64,000 nt of DNA from Roseobacter sp. HKCCD6576-2 (GCF_013179285.1 NZ_WVNW01000001.1:682001-746000), one strand, 5' to 3'; shown: positions 44,118 to 53,401, counted from the first letter of the stretch. Notes: generated by a model from the letters alone, not told the origin. A program made the numbers and translations.

Positions 44118-46616
44118 ATGAAAACCCAAGTGAAAGCCCTTGTTGTTGGCGGCGGTGCGGTCGGCACCTCGATTGCCTATCATCTCGCGCGGGCGGGTTG
44201 GGACGATGTGATGCTCCTGGAGCGGGACGAGTTGACCTCGGGCTCCACCTGGCATGCCGCCGGGCTCCTGCCACTCTTCAATATGAGCTACGCGACGACT
44301 CATATCCACGATTACAGCGTGAAGTTTTATAAAACGCTGGAGGAAGAGACGGACCTGAACGCGGGCTTCGCGGTCGTCGGCAATTTGCGGATGGCGCAGA
44401 CGCAAGAGCGGATGGATGAGTATATGCTCTACGCCTCCACCGCAGAGACCGTTGGTGTGCCCTATGAATGGCTGACGCCGGATGAGATCAAAGCCCGCTG
44501 GCCGCTCATCCGCACGGACGATCTGAAAGGCGCGCTTTATCACAACACCGACGGCTACATTAACCCCGCCGATGTGACCCAGGCGATGGCCAAGGGCGCC
44601 CGTCAACGCGGCGTGATGATCGAGCGGAAATGGCAGGCGGATGGGTTCCATTGGACCGGCGCGGCCTGGGAAGTCACCTGCACCAAGATGGTGGAGAAGG
44701 GCGGCAATCTGGTCGCCTCCGACGAGCAGATCGTGATCACCGCCGAACATGTGGTCACTGCCTCTGGCAACCATGCGCAGCGCACGGCTCAAATGCTTGG
44801 CATCAAGATCCCGGCGATCCCGGTCGAGCACCAGTTCATCGTTATGGATCAGGACCCTACGTTGCAGGAATGGCGCAAGGACAACCCCGAGCACCCGGTG
44901 ATCCGCGATGCCGACGCGCAGTCCTATGTGCGCGAAGAGCGCGGCGGCTGGATTTTGGGGGTCTATGAGAAAAACGCGCCCGCGCGGTTTGAATATGGCG
45001 TGCCGGACAGTTTCCGCGCCGATCTCTTCCCGCTCGATCTGGAGCGGATCGAAGCGCAGTATATGGCGATGATCCATCGCATCCCGTCTTGTGAGGAGAG
45101 CGGTCTTAAGGACGATTTCAACGGCCCGATTTGCTACACACCCGATGGCAACCCGCTGGTCGGCCCCGCGCCGGGGCTACACAATATGTGGCTGGCCGAG
45201 GGCTTCAGCTTCGGCATCACCGCGGCGGGCGGCACCGGCTACTACCTAGCGCAGATGATGGTCGATGGCGAAGCCGAGATCGACATGGCCTCGCTCGATC
45301 CCAAGCGCTACGGCCCCTGGATGACCACCGAATATGCGGCGCGGAAGAATGAGGAATGTTACGACCATGTCTACATTCTCCACCATCCCGATGAGGAGCG
45401 GCCCGCCTGCCGCCCGTTGCGGACCTCGCCCGCCTATGACCGACAGAAAGCCCGTGGTGCGCAGTTCGGGCAGGTGAATGGCTGGGAACGGCCGAATTAT
45501 TTCGGGCCCGTGGACGCACCGGAGAGCTTCGATCATGACAGCCGGTCGTTCCGGCGTGGCGGCTGGTGGGATTATGCGAAATCCGAGGCGGAGGCGATCC
45601 GCAACGGCGTCGGCCTGATCGATGCAACCGCTTTCACCAAGCACCGGATCAGCGGGCCGGGCGCGACGGCGTTCCTGGACTGGTTCACCACCAATAGCCT
45701 GCCCAAGGTGGGGCGGATCAACCTGACCTATGCGCTGACTGGCGCAGGTACGACACGGACGGAATACACGATCGTGCGGACCGGCGAGGAGGATTACTAT
45801 CTTGTCTCCGCCGGGGCCTGGCACGCCTATGATCAGGATTATCTCTACAAAGCGATTATGGAGAAAGAGGCCGAGTTTGGCCGCATCAACGAGCAGGATG
45901 TGACGACCCAATGGGGCGTCTTTGCGATAGCGGGGCCGAAATCGCGTGATGTGTTGAAAACCCTTGTCAGGGATGCCGATCCGGAAACCGCTCTGAGCAA
46001 CAAGCGGTTCCCCTGGCTCTCGTGCCGCGAGATCGAGTTGGGCATGTGTCCGGTGCGCGCCATCCGGGTCGCCTATACCGGCGAATTGGGCTGGGAGTTG
46101 CACCACCCGATCGAGATGCAGACTTACCTGTTCGATCAGCTGATGGCGGCGGGTGAGCCGCATGGGTTGAAACTGGTCGGCGCGCGGGCGCAGAACTGGC
46201 TCCGGCAGGAGAAGAGCTACCGAGCTTTCGGCACCGAACTGGGCCGGGATGCGACGCCGCTGGAAGCCGGGCTTGACCGGTTTGTGGACCTCTCGAAGGC
46301 GTTCCATGGCAAGGCCGAGATGGAGGCGCTTGGCATCCGCTCCAAATGTGTGACGCTCCTGATTGACGGGCCTGCAGATGCCGATCCTTGGGGTCGAGAG
46401 GCGCTCTATGATGGGGATGTCAAAGTGGGGCGCCTGACGTCCGGCGGCTATTCCGTGGCCTTTGGAAAGTCCATCGGGATGGGGTATGTGCGGCCAGATT
46501 TGGCGGTGACGGGGCAGAAGCTGAAGGTCAAAATGCTGAACCAGCTTTGGAAGGCCGAAATCGTCGAAGACAGCCCCTATGATCCGACAAATGCGGTAAT
46601 CCGCGTCACGGGCTGA
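44118..46616 (+). CDS. dimethylglycine/sarcosine dehydrogenase-type flavoprotein (DAO + GcvT)
   Basis: 832 residues with the dimethylglycine/sarcosine dehydrogenase layout. The FAD loop VVGGGAVGTSIAY lies at residues 10-22 and the covalent-FAD-type GSTWHAAG region near 50. DAO spans to about 370, an FAO_M linker to 430, and a GcvT-like folate domain from about 475 with a GcvT_C end. It demethylates N-methylated glycine-type substrates, passing the one-carbon unit to tetrahydrofolate. ATG 44118 follows GGAGTGAACGTG; the frame is open to 44019, but the N-terminal FAD fold starts here. The gene stands alone after the uronate pair. Confidence 0.88.
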   Translation: MKTQVKALVVGGGAVGTSIAYHLARAGWDDVMLLERDELTSGSTWHAAGLLPLFNMSYATTHIHDYSVKFYKTLEEETDLNAGFAVVGNLRMAQTQERMDEYMLYASTAETVGVPYEWLTPDEIKARWPLIRTDDLKGALYHNTDGYINPADVTQAMAKGARQRGVMIERKWQADGFHWTGAAWEVTCTKMVEKGGNLVASDEQIVITAEHVVTASGNHAQRTAQMLGIKIPAIPVEHQFIVMDQDPTLQEWRKDNPEHPVIRDADAQSYVREERGGWILGVYEKNAPARFEYGVPDSFRADLFPLDLERIEAQYMAMIHRIPSCEESGLKDDFNGPICYTPDGNPLVGPAPGLHNMWLAEGFSFGITAAGGTGYYLAQMMVDGEAEIDMASLDPKRYGPWMTTEYAARKNEECYDHVYILHHPDEERPACRPLRTSPAYDRQKARGAQFGQVNGWERPNYFGPVDAPESFDHDSRSFRRGGWWDYAKSEAEAIRNGVGLIDATAFTKHRISGPGATAFLDWFTTNSLPKVGRINLTYALTGAGTTRTEYTIVRTGEEDYYLVSAGAWHAYDQDYLYKAIMEKEAEFGRINEQDVTTQWGVFAIAGPKSRDVLKTLVRDADPETALSNKRFPWLSCREIELGMCPVRAIRVAYTGELGWELHHPIEMQTYLFDQLMAAGEPHGLKLVGARAQNWLRQEKSYRAFGTELGRDATPLEAGLDRFVDLSKAFHGKAEMEALGIRSKCVTLLIDGPADADPWGREALYDGDVKVGRLTSGGYSVAFGKSIGMGYVRPDLAVTGQKLKVKMLNQLWKAEIVEDSPYDPTNAVIRVTG

Positions 46617-46630
46617 GATCGTGACGCGGA
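46600..46630. terminator. hairpin over the stop of the flavoprotein gene, between convergent genes
   Basis: TCCGCGTCACG (46600-46610) pairs perfectly with CGTGACGCGGA (46620-46630), an eleven-base-pair stem with a nine-base loop. It spans the flavoprotein stop codon. No T-run follows on either strand, so it is a terminator candidate of modest strength. Confidence 0.4.
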
Positions 46631-46646
46631 AAACGCGGCGTGGGGA

Positions 46647-47177
46647 TCAGCCGACCGTGAACGCCTGATAGATCAAGCCGTGACCATAATCGGTCTGGTC
46701 CGAGAGCGTGAGCCGGGGCCGTCGGACCAGCCCGTCGAAAAGCTGCGTCCCACTGCCAAGCAGGATGGGCGCGCGTTTCAGACGCAATTGGTCGATTTGG
46801 CCCATATTCATCAGCTGCGCCGCCAAATGACCGCCGCCGCAAAGATAGATCGGCCCATCGCTGGCTTGTCTAAGCTCACGGAGCGCGCTGTCGGTCAGGT
46901 CGCGCCACTGCGTGACCGAGGCCCCGTCGGGCAGGCTCAGCCCGGTTGAGACAACAATGCTCTCTGCCCAAGGATAGGGGTTGTCGCCCGGAGCCAAGCC
47001 ATAGTCATAGCCGAACTCATAGGTCGCCCGACCCATCAGGACCGTTTTGTAGCTTTGCAGCCGCGCGAGGTAATCGCTCAACACGTCGCCCTCGCTTGGG
47101 AAGGCCGAAATGTCGGCATTTGGGCCCGCAATGAACCCGTCGGCGGAAACCGCCACGTCGTAAATAATGGGATGCAT
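46647..47177 (-). CDS. dihydrofolate-reductase/RibD C-terminal-like reductase
   Basis: 176 residues of the DHFR/RibD-C fold: IIYDVAVSADGFIAG at the N terminus, VLMGRATYEFGYDYG near residue 45, IYLCGGGHLAAQLM near 114 and PILLGSGTQLF near 137. These mark a NADPH-binding reductase family distinct from true FolA in lacking several FolA residues; the natural substrate is usually unknown. It is convergent with the flavoprotein gene, whose folate domain is an interesting but unproven link. Ribosome site is weak; start ATG at 47175-47177. Confidence 0.85.
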   Translation of the reverse strand: MHPIIYDVAVSADGFIAGPNADISAFPSEGDVLSDYLARLQSYKTVLMGRATYEFGYDYGLAPGDNPYPWAESIVVSTGLSLPDGASVTQWRDLTDSALRELRQASDGPIYLCGGGHLAAQLMNMGQIDQLRLKRAPILLGSGTQLFDGLVRRPRLTLSDQTDYGHGLIYQAFTVG

Positions 47178-47316
47178 GGAATGCTCCGTTTGATCGAGAA
47201 AGCCTGTGACCCAATCCGGGTCGTGTGTCGGTTTTAGGCTGTCTTGATCATTGGCAGAGCACTCCTTTTTGAGGTGCCGATCCTAGCAGGTCGTCCCCGG
47301 AAGCGGCAAGCCCCGG

Positions 47317-47673
47317 CTATTCCGCCGCCTGGGCGATACCGCTGACCAATTCATCGAAACAGGCCAGCGCCTTGGCCGAATACATCAGCGACGGGCCGCC
47401 GCCCATCTGCACCGCCATTGACAGGACATCAGCGATCTCCTCGCGTGTCGCACCTTCGTTCACCAAGGCCTCGACATGGAACCCGATACAAGGCTCACAG
47501 CGGTCGGCGACGGCAATCCCCAAAGCGACGAATTCCTTGGTCTTCAAATCCAACGCACCGGGTGCCTTCACCGCCTTCGACAGCGCGCCGAAGCCTTTCA
47601 GCATGTCCGGCGCGGCCCCCGAGAGCGCCCGCAGGTTTTGCCGCATCTCGGTGTTTTTCTCGGTCCAACTCAT
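47317..47673 (-). CDS. carboxymuconolactone decarboxylase / AhpD-like protein
   Basis: 118 residues, all helical, with the redox motif C59-EP-C62 and H66 in RCEPCIGFHVEAL, as in AhpD-type peroxidase partners and the CMD family. EEIADVLSMAVQMGGGPSL follows. Such proteins can reduce peroxide-linked partners or simply carry the family fold. It is a single gene on the minus strand, in a run of minus-strand genes with unrelated functions. The start is ATG 47671-47673. Confidence 0.87.
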   Translation of the reverse strand: MSWTEKNTEMRQNLRALSGAAPDMLKGFGALSKAVKAPGALDLKTKEFVALGIAVADRCEPCIGFHVEALVNEGATREEIADVLSMAVQMGGGPSLMYSAKALACFDELVSGIAQAAE

Positions 47674-47738
47674 TCTCTGTCCCCTTTTGTGTTTGGCCAG
47701 GGTTTAGGGATGGCGAGGCGAGGCCGCCTTGATCCGGG

Positions 47739-48368
47739 TCAAATCTTTCGTTCGACGCAGAGCATGAGATTGTTGGCCGGCAGTTTCACCGTTTCAAAAA
47801 GATGTAGCCCGTTTCGGGTCAGCGCCGCGGCCACGTCGATGACATCCTTGTAGCCAATCGCCGGATCCTGCGCGCGCAAGCTGGCATGGAAAGTGGCGTC
47901 GCCCTCCGAGGTCGCCTCACCGTCGCGGAGGAACGGCCCATAGAGCGCCGCAATACCGCCGGGGGCGAGGGCCTTGGCAATCTCGGCAAGCAGGGTCGCG
48001 GTATCGGCATCCGAGATCAGATGGATCAGATTGACCAAGACGATCATGTCTTTTGGTCCGTGGTTTTCGGACCAGCCGGGCGCGCAAGCATTCAGATCGA
48101 TCGGTGGCAGCAGGTTCGGCGCGGGGTGTTCCGCGCTCCAAGCGGCGATTGAGGCGCGTCGGTCTGGATCTGGATCACTCGGTTGCCAGGTCAGACCCGG
48201 CATGGCGGGCGCATAGGCAATGATGTGTTCACCGGTGCCCGAGGCGATTTCCAGCGCGTTCCCCTCTGGCGGCGCGATCCGCGTCAACACCGACAGGATC
48301 GCCTCACGATTGCGGAGCGCAGCGGGCGCGGAGAGGGCACCGGGCGGAAGGTCTGGCGGGGCTGTCAT
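47739..48368 (-). CDS. DUF938 family SAM-dependent methyltransferase-like protein
   Basis: 209 residues. It contains the SAM-binding loop LEIASGTGEHIIAYAPAM near residue 40 and the family-specific LVNLIHLISDADTATLL and GGIAALYGPFLRDG. DUF938 proteins have a class I methyltransferase fold but no proven substrate. The ATG at 48366-48368 overlaps the stop of the DadA-like gene (ATGA), so the two are cotranslated. The frame runs upstream to 48578 but inside the neighbour gene, so that part is discarded. Confidence 0.85.
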   Translation of the reverse strand: MTAPPDLPPGALSAPAALRNREAILSVLTRIAPPEGNALEIASGTGEHIIAYAPAMPGLTWQPSDPDPDRRASIAAWSAEHPAPNLLPPIDLNACAPGWSENHGPKDMIVLVNLIHLISDADTATLLAEIAKALAPGGIAALYGPFLRDGEATSEGDATFHASLRAQDPAIGYKDVIDVAAALTRNGLHLFETVKLPANNLMLCVERKI

Positions 48369-49444
48369 GTGAACCGCTCTGGGCTGAGCCCTGCAACGAT
48401 CTCGGGCGGCAGGTCTGAGGCGCGACCGGCCATCCCATCCGCGACAAGCCGCGCGGCCGCCGGGGCGGTCTGAAACCCATAGCCGCCTTGCCCCGCGACC
48501 CAGATGAAATCGGGCTTGTCCGGGGCAGGGCCAAGGATCAGGCAACGATCGGGCGAGAAGGTGCGCAAACCCGCCCAAGTCGACGTGATCCGTGTGACCT
48601 CCTCGGTGACGAAGGGCTGATAGCGGGCGATGCCCTCGGCCAAAACCAGATCGTCGGCCCAGGCATCATGTGGCTCTGCCGGGTCTTCCTCGGCGGGCGA
48701 AACCAGCCAGGCGCCCGCATCGGGTTTGGCATACCAGCTTTCGCCCGCCCCGATCAGCATCGGCCAGCCGCTCACATCATGACCGCCCGGCGCCGGCATC
48801 CGCGCCATCGACCGGCGAAGTGGTTTCAGGCCCAGAGGATGCACGCCGGCCAGCGCCGCCACATGATCGGCCCAGGCCCCGGCGGCATTCACGACGATCC
48901 GCGCTTCAAAGCTGTCGGTGCCTGCCGAGACATGCCAGAGGCCGGGGTTATGCGTGATCTCGGTCACGCGCGCGCCGCTCTGAACCGTGCCGCCATTGGC
49001 TTTGATCTCGCGAACATAGTCCTGCACCAACCGGTCGGTGTCGAGATCCCAAGCGGCGTCGTGATAGGCGGCCATGGCCACGTGATACGGATCAAGGATC
49101 GGGATCAGTCCGCGCGCCTCGTCGAGGCCGATTTCATCGAGATGGAGCGTGGCGACGTCTTGGGCGAAGGTATCAGCCTCGGTCGCGCTGCCCACAAACA
49201 TCAACCCACGTGGCGACAGCACGCCGCCATTGGCGGTCATATGATGGTCTTTGGAGGCTTTGTTCAGCTCGATGGTGACGGGGTGGCCGTAATGCGTTTC
49301 AAAGAGCGCGGCCGAGCGGCCAGACGCGTGATAGGCAAGCGCGTCTTCGGCCTCAAGCAGCAGGACCGAGCCGAGTTTGCTCAGCTCCGCGCCCGCCGAA
49401 ACGCCCGCAATACCGCCGCCGATGATCAGGAAATCATAAGTCAT
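48365..49444 (-). CDS. FAD-dependent oxidoreductase (DadA/DAO family)
   Basis: 359 residues of a DAO-family flavoprotein: Rossmann FAD loop IIGGGIAGVSAGAE (7-20), then VLLLEAEDALAYHASGRSAA, VVNAAGAWADHVAAL near 190 and a C-terminal IWVAGQGGYGFQTAPAAA. It oxidises an amine or amino acid (glycine oxidase, sarcosine or D-amino acid types are possible). The N terminus chosen, MTYDFLIIGG, is the natural one. It is translationally coupled to the DUF938 gene downstream, which is a hint for a paired role, and preceded by a 337-base gap. Confidence 0.86.
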   Translation of the reverse strand: MTYDFLIIGGGIAGVSAGAELSKLGSVLLLEAEDALAYHASGRSAALFETHYGHPVTIELNKASKDHHMTANGGVLSPRGLMFVGSATEADTFAQDVATLHLDEIGLDEARGLIPILDPYHVAMAAYHDAAWDLDTDRLVQDYVREIKANGGTVQSGARVTEITHNPGLWHVSAGTDSFEARIVVNAAGAWADHVAALAGVHPLGLKPLRRSMARMPAPGGHDVSGWPMLIGAGESWYAKPDAGAWLVSPAEEDPAEPHDAWADDLVLAEGIARYQPFVTEEVTRITSTWAGLRTFSPDRCLILGPAPDKPDFIWVAGQGGYGFQTAPAAARLVADGMAGRASDLPPEIVAGLSPERFT

Positions 49445-49781
49445 GACAAAGTGGTGGCATGTGCGCCGAGGGGGAGCAAGAGGGGGATGCGCCCCGATCC
49501 ATTTGAGGCCGAATTGAGCGTCACCTGCCGCGGCTCCACAGGCGCAACACGATGTGCTTTTGCCACATCGCGATATGTTCTCTTGCGCAGATCGTTTGCG
49601 GCTTGAACTGGCCTGCCCGGTGCCTATTTTGCCGGGGTTCATCGCTCAACCGGTAGGAGCACAAGATGTTGGAGATTGTAGGAGCGTAGCGACACGCGCG
49701 AGACCGCGGTGTTGCGCTTTCGAAACGGCTTGGGGCTGCTTCCAAGGCCGTGTTTTTACGTTCCTATGAAAGAGACTTCAC
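49445..49781. other. 337-base gap without a supported gene
   Basis: This space between the DadA-like gene (minus) and a methyltransferase gene (plus) must hold both promoters. I see a CCCGG/CCGGG hairpin region at about 49616-49636 and a possible tiny leader frame at 49666-49689 (MLEIVGA, with GGAG at 49656-49659). No tRNA or recognisable ncRNA was noticed. A 71-codon open frame at 49554-49769 has no ribosome site or family character. Confidence 0.4.
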
Positions 49782-50537
49782 ATGAACACTGACGACATGA
49801 CGATGCATGACGCATTGACCTTTCTGCACGAAGGGACCGACCGGCAAGGCCCCGGCGATGATGCGTTTTCCTTAGAGATACTCAGGCGGCTGCCAGATAT
49901 GCCACCGACCTGCTCCATCGCGGATTTGGGATGTGGCACGGGCATTGCCAGCTTTCTGCTCGCCGATCATTTTCGGCAGCCGGTCTTATGCGTGGATACC
50001 TCCGAGGCGTTTCTGAGCGCTTTGGCCGAAGAGGCCGCACGTCGCGAGATGACGCATCTGATCACCCCGCTTTGCATGGATATGGGGGCGCTTGACCCAG
50101 AGCTATATCAGTTCGACCTGCTGTGGTCCGAAGGGGCGGCCTATAACCTGACCTTCGATGGGGCGATGCGCCGCTGGCGGCCGCTGATGGCGGAGGACGG
50201 TATTGCCGTCGTCTCGGAGATGAGCTGGTTCGGACCCGACCGTCCGCAGGAGGTTCTGGACTATTGGGGCGAAGCCTACCCTGAAATGGCCAGTGAGGCG
50301 GCCAATATCGCCACGGCGAAACGGCATGGGTTTGACCTCTTGTTCACCGAGCGCCTGCCTGCGCGAGCATGGTGGGCGACCTACTACGATCCGCTTCTCA
50401 AGCAGCTTGAGGTCCATGCCGCTTCTGCGTCGAAGACGATGCAAGAGGCCATCTCGGACACGCGACGAGAGATCGACCTCTTCCGGCAATACGCGGCCTA
50501 TTACGGGTACAGCTTCTATGTGTTGAAGGCCGTCTGA
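49782..50537 (+). CDS. class I SAM-dependent methyltransferase
   Basis: 251 residues with the SAM motif IADLGCGTGIASFLLADHF near residue 47 and an acidic strand end LCVDTSEAF near 70. The central part, WSEGAAYNLTFDGAMRRWRPLM, is a Methyltransf_25/11-type core; the last third (YYDPLLKQLEVHAASA) is a helical lid. Substrate unknown. The ATG at 49782 is preceded by AGAGACTTC, a modest site. The downstream 10-bp hairpin (50579-50607) ends the facing minus-strand operon. Confidence 0.82.
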   Translation: MNTDDMTMHDALTFLHEGTDRQGPGDDAFSLEILRRLPDMPPTCSIADLGCGTGIASFLLADHFRQPVLCVDTSEAFLSALAEEAARREMTHLITPLCMDMGALDPELYQFDLLWSEGAAYNLTFDGAMRRWRPLMAEDGIAVVSEMSWFGPDRPQEVLDYWGEAYPEMASEAANIATAKRHGFDLLFTERLPARAWWATYYDPLLKQLEVHAASASKTMQEAISDTRREIDLFRQYAAYYGYSFYVLKAV

Positions 50538-50578
50538 CCCGATCACGAGTGGCTGCTGTGACCGCGCCGTAAAAACAA

Positions 50579-50607
50579 GAAAGGCCCGCATACATCGCGG
50601 GCCTTTC
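50579..50607 (-). terminator. Rho-independent terminator of the purine-uptake operon
   Basis: GAAAGGCCCGC (50579-50589) pairs perfectly with GCGGGCCTTTC (50597-50607), an eleven-base stem with a seven-base loop. On the minus strand it is followed by TTGTTTTT, giving a typical intrinsic terminator 22 bases after the stop of the BMP gene. Confidence 0.85.
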
Positions 50608-50628
50608 GACTGTCTGACGATCGGCGGA

Positions 50629-51708
50629 TCAGTTCGGGATCTCGCCGGTGATGCCTTCGATGTAGAAATCCATCCCCGCCAGGGTGCCATCATCGGCCAC
50701 TTCGCCCTCGGCCAGCCAGGCGGTGCCGTCTTGCCGGTTCAGCGGGCCGGTGAAGGGGTGATAGCTGCCATCGGCAATGCTGTCGGCAAGCGCTTGGGCC
50801 GACGCGCGGACCTCTGCCGGGATGCGCTCGGAGAACTCACCCAGCTCCACCATGCCGGGCGCTATGCCGTCCCAGGTATCGACGCTTTCCCAGGTGCCAT
50901 CCATCACGGCCTGGGTCCGGTCGATGTAATAGGGCGCCCAGTTGTCGATGATCGAGGCGACGCGCGGGAAGGGGGCGAATTGCTCCATATCCGAGGCTTG
51001 ACCGAAGGCCACAACTTCGGCCTCTGCGGCCACGGTCATGGGCGCGGTGGAGTCGGTGTGCTGCATGATCACATCGGCACCTTGATCGACCAGCGCCTGG
51101 GCCGCGTCGGCTTCTTGCGCCGGGTCAAACCAGGTATAGACCCAGACCACGCGGAATTCGACATCCGGGTTCACCGCGCGGGCATGGTGATAGGCCGCGT
51201 TGATACCCCGGATCACTTCGGGGATCGGGTAGGACGCGATGTAGCCGACGATATTGCTCTCGGTCATATGACCCGCGATATGGCCGATCACGGCACGGCC
51301 TTCATAGAAACGCGCCGAATAGGTCGAGACGTTCGGATGATCGCGGCGATACCCGGTGGCATGTTCAAAACGCACGTCGGGGAAGCGTTCGGCCACAGCG
51401 TTGGTCGCATCCATATAGCCAAACGAGGTGGTGAAGATCAGGTCGGCGCCGCTCAGCACCATCTGCGTCATCACCCGTTCCGCATCCGCGCCTTCCGGCA
51501 CGTTCTCGACATAGGAGGTTTCGACGGCGTCGCCGAAATGCTCTTCGACGGCGAGGCGCGACTGATCATGTTCATAGGTCCAGCCCAGATCGCCGATCGA
51601 GCCGACATAGACAAAGCCGACCTGCAGCGGGTCGTCTTGGGCCATGGCCGGTGCTGCCAAGCCCAGGGCCAGCGCAGCGCTGGCTAGGGTTTTGAGGGTT
51701 GCATTCAT
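50629..51708 (-). CDS. BMP family (Med/BmpA) ABC substrate-binding protein, purine operon
   Basis: 359 residues. A signal peptide (LASAALALGLAAPAMA-QD) leads into a BMP domain with FVYVGSIGDLGWTYEHDQSR near residue 32, TSFGYMDATNAVAERFPDVRF near 94 and QGADVIMQHTDSTAP near 207. It is diverged from the first BMP protein of the window and lacks a lipobox. The gene is last in the xdh-transporter operon; the channel gene upstream overlaps its ATG by four bases. Ligand is inferred to be a purine or nucleoside from the adjoining xanthine dehydrogenase. Confidence 0.9.
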   Translation of the reverse strand: MNATLKTLASAALALGLAAPAMAQDDPLQVGFVYVGSIGDLGWTYEHDQSRLAVEEHFGDAVETSYVENVPEGADAERVMTQMVLSGADLIFTTSFGYMDATNAVAERFPDVRFEHATGYRRDHPNVSTYSARFYEGRAVIGHIAGHMTESNIVGYIASYPIPEVIRGINAAYHHARAVNPDVEFRVVWVYTWFDPAQEADAAQALVDQGADVIMQHTDSTAPMTVAAEAEVVAFGQASDMEQFAPFPRVASIIDNWAPYYIDRTQAVMDGTWESVDTWDGIAPGMVELGEFSERIPAEVRASAQALADSIADGSYHPFTGPLNRQDGTAWLAEGEVADDGTLAGMDFYIEGITGEIPN

Positions 51709-52466
51709 TCCAGTGTCTCCTTGTTGGACGTTTTTTCTGTGTCAGATGGGGTGCTCTCATCAACCTCGTATTTGTCCGCTTCTAATAGGGCGGTTGTGAT
51801 GATGGCGGCTGGCCCGGCGACAATGCCGAGTCCAATAAAGAGGACCAGTGTGGTGAAGAGGCGCCCACCAAGCGTGATCGGCACCAGATCGCCGTATCCC
51901 ACCGTGGTGAGCGAGGCGACCGCCCACCAAAGCGACATCGGGATCGAGGAAAACGCCTCGGGTTGGACCGGGTGCTCGAAGACATAGATGCCTACGGCTG
52001 AGACATAGAGCATCATGCCCGCCAGAACGCCAAACACGGTCAACTCGCCTTTGACGGCCTGAAAGGCGCGGGCCATCCGGTCGAGGGCGCGGGAGGTGCG
52101 GAAGAGCTTCAACAAACGGATCAGCCGCAGAAGCCGCAGCACCCGAACGGCGGTCCATTGCGGTTGCAGAAGCGCCAAAAGCGGCAAGATCGCCAGAAGG
52201 TCGATCAGCCCCCAGAAGCTGAAAATATAGCGCAGAGGGCGGGGGGCGCAGATCACGCGGGTTCCGTATTCCAATGCGAAGATCACCAAGACCACGATCT
52301 CGAACAGGCCGAGTAAGCGATGCGCCTGATCCGAAAGTGTCGGCATCGTCTCGACCGCGATGGCGATGGCCGAGAGCAGGATCAACCCGTTGAGCGCCAA
52401 AGCCACGGCGCGGCTGTCGCCCGGGTGGGTGCCGTCGAGCAGCTGGATGATCTTGGCGCGTCGCAT
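51705..52466 (-). CDS. voltage-gated potassium-channel-like ion channel
   Basis: 253 residues of a six-helix channel. S4 carries Arg/Lys at every third position (R108, R111, R114, R117, K120, R123) as in voltage sensors, and the pore has the K+ filter TVGYGD (188-193) between S5 and S6. The short acidic C terminus has no cytoplasmic regulatory domain. ATG at 52464-52466 follows GGGAGG closely; the frame extends 77 codons further but would overlap the permease gene. It lies eight bases after the permease stop and overlaps the BMP start (ATGA), so it is inside a transporter operon, which is unusual. Confidence 0.92.
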   Translation of the reverse strand: MRRAKIIQLLDGTHPGDSRAVALALNGLILLSAIAIAVETMPTLSDQAHRLLGLFEIVVLVIFALEYGTRVICAPRPLRYIFSFWGLIDLLAILPLLALLQPQWTAVRVLRLLRLIRLLKLFRTSRALDRMARAFQAVKGELTVFGVLAGMMLYVSAVGIYVFEHPVQPEAFSSIPMSLWWAVASLTTVGYGDLVPITLGGRLFTTLVLFIGLGIVAGPAAIITTALLEADKYEVDESTPSDTEKTSNKETLE

Positions 52467-52474
52467 CAGCCTCC

Positions 52475-53401
52475 CTAACCGCTGGCATGGAATACCTTGC
52501 CAAGCGCTGCGGGCGCGCTCATCGCGGCCCGGGTTTTGTCCGACGAGATAATGACCAGAACGATTATTGTCACGAGATAAGGCGACATATCGAGCAGCAT
52601 GACGGGGATGTTGATCTCCGCCGCTTGCAGCCGCAGTTGCAGGGCGGCGATGCCGCCAAAGAGATACGCCCCGATCAGCGCGCGCCAGGGTTTCCAAGAC
52701 GCGAACACCACGATGGCGAGCGCAATCCAGCCCGCGCCAGCGGTCATGCCCTCGGTCCAGGACGGCACGCGCACCAGCGACAGATAGGCCCCGCCAAGCC
52801 CCGCACAGGCCCCGCCAAAGAGGATCGCATAGATCCGGATCCGGATCACTTTATAGCCAAGCGCATGGGCCGCATCATGGCTTTCCCCCACGGCCCGCAA
52901 GATCAGACCCATCCGGGTGTGCCGCAGCACGTACCAGACGGCGGCGACCAGAAGGACCGAGAAATAGATGATCAGATCATGGCCAAAGAGGATCGGCCCG
53001 GCGACGGGAATGTCGCGCAGCGCTTGCGGGAAGAGATCGGCCGTCAGCGGCGGGTTGATGCCGGAGTATTCCTCGCCCATCAGCGACGAGAGGCCAAGGC
53101 CGAAAAGCGTCAGCGCCAGGCCAGTGGCGACCTGATTGGACAAGAGATACTGCGTCAGAAACGCGAAGATCAGCGACAGGATCGCCCCGCCGATCGCGCC
53201 GGCGATAAAGCCAAGCCAAGGCGAGCCAGTATTGACCGCGATGATGAAGCCCGAGATCGCGCCGACAATCATCATCCCCTCAACGCCAAGGTTCAGCACG
53301 CCAGATTTCTCAACAACCAGTTCACCAATGGCGGCAAGCAGGATCGGGGTCGAAGCGCCGATCAGCGCCACGATCAGGGTAACTGGATCGATGCCCATCA
53401 T
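52475..53401 (-). CDS. purine/nucleoside-type ABC transporter permease (shorter partner)
   Basis: 308 residues of a BPD_transp_2 permease with VVEKSGVLNLGVEGMMIVGA near residue 28 and the ATPase-contact loop LRAVGESHDAAHALG near 180. This is the shorter partner of the gene at 53398-54486. Its ATG overlaps the preceding permease stop (ATGA) and the channel gene begins eight bases after its own stop. Together they should form the membrane channel of a purine or nucleoside importer. Start at 53401 or the next ATG. Confidence 0.9.
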   Translation of the reverse strand: MMGIDPVTLIVALIGASTPILLAAIGELVVEKSGVLNLGVEGMMIVGAISGFIIAVNTGSPWLGFIAGAIGGAILSLIFAFLTQYLLSNQVATGLALTLFGLGLSSLMGEEYSGINPPLTADLFPQALRDIPVAGPILFGHDLIIYFSVLLVAAVWYVLRHTRMGLILRAVGESHDAAHALGYKVIRIRIYAILFGGACAGLGGAYLSLVRVPSWTEGMTAGAGWIALAIVVFASWKPWRALIGAYLFGGIAALQLRLQAAEINIPVMLLDMSPYLVTIIVLVIISSDKTRAAMSAPAALGKVFHASG

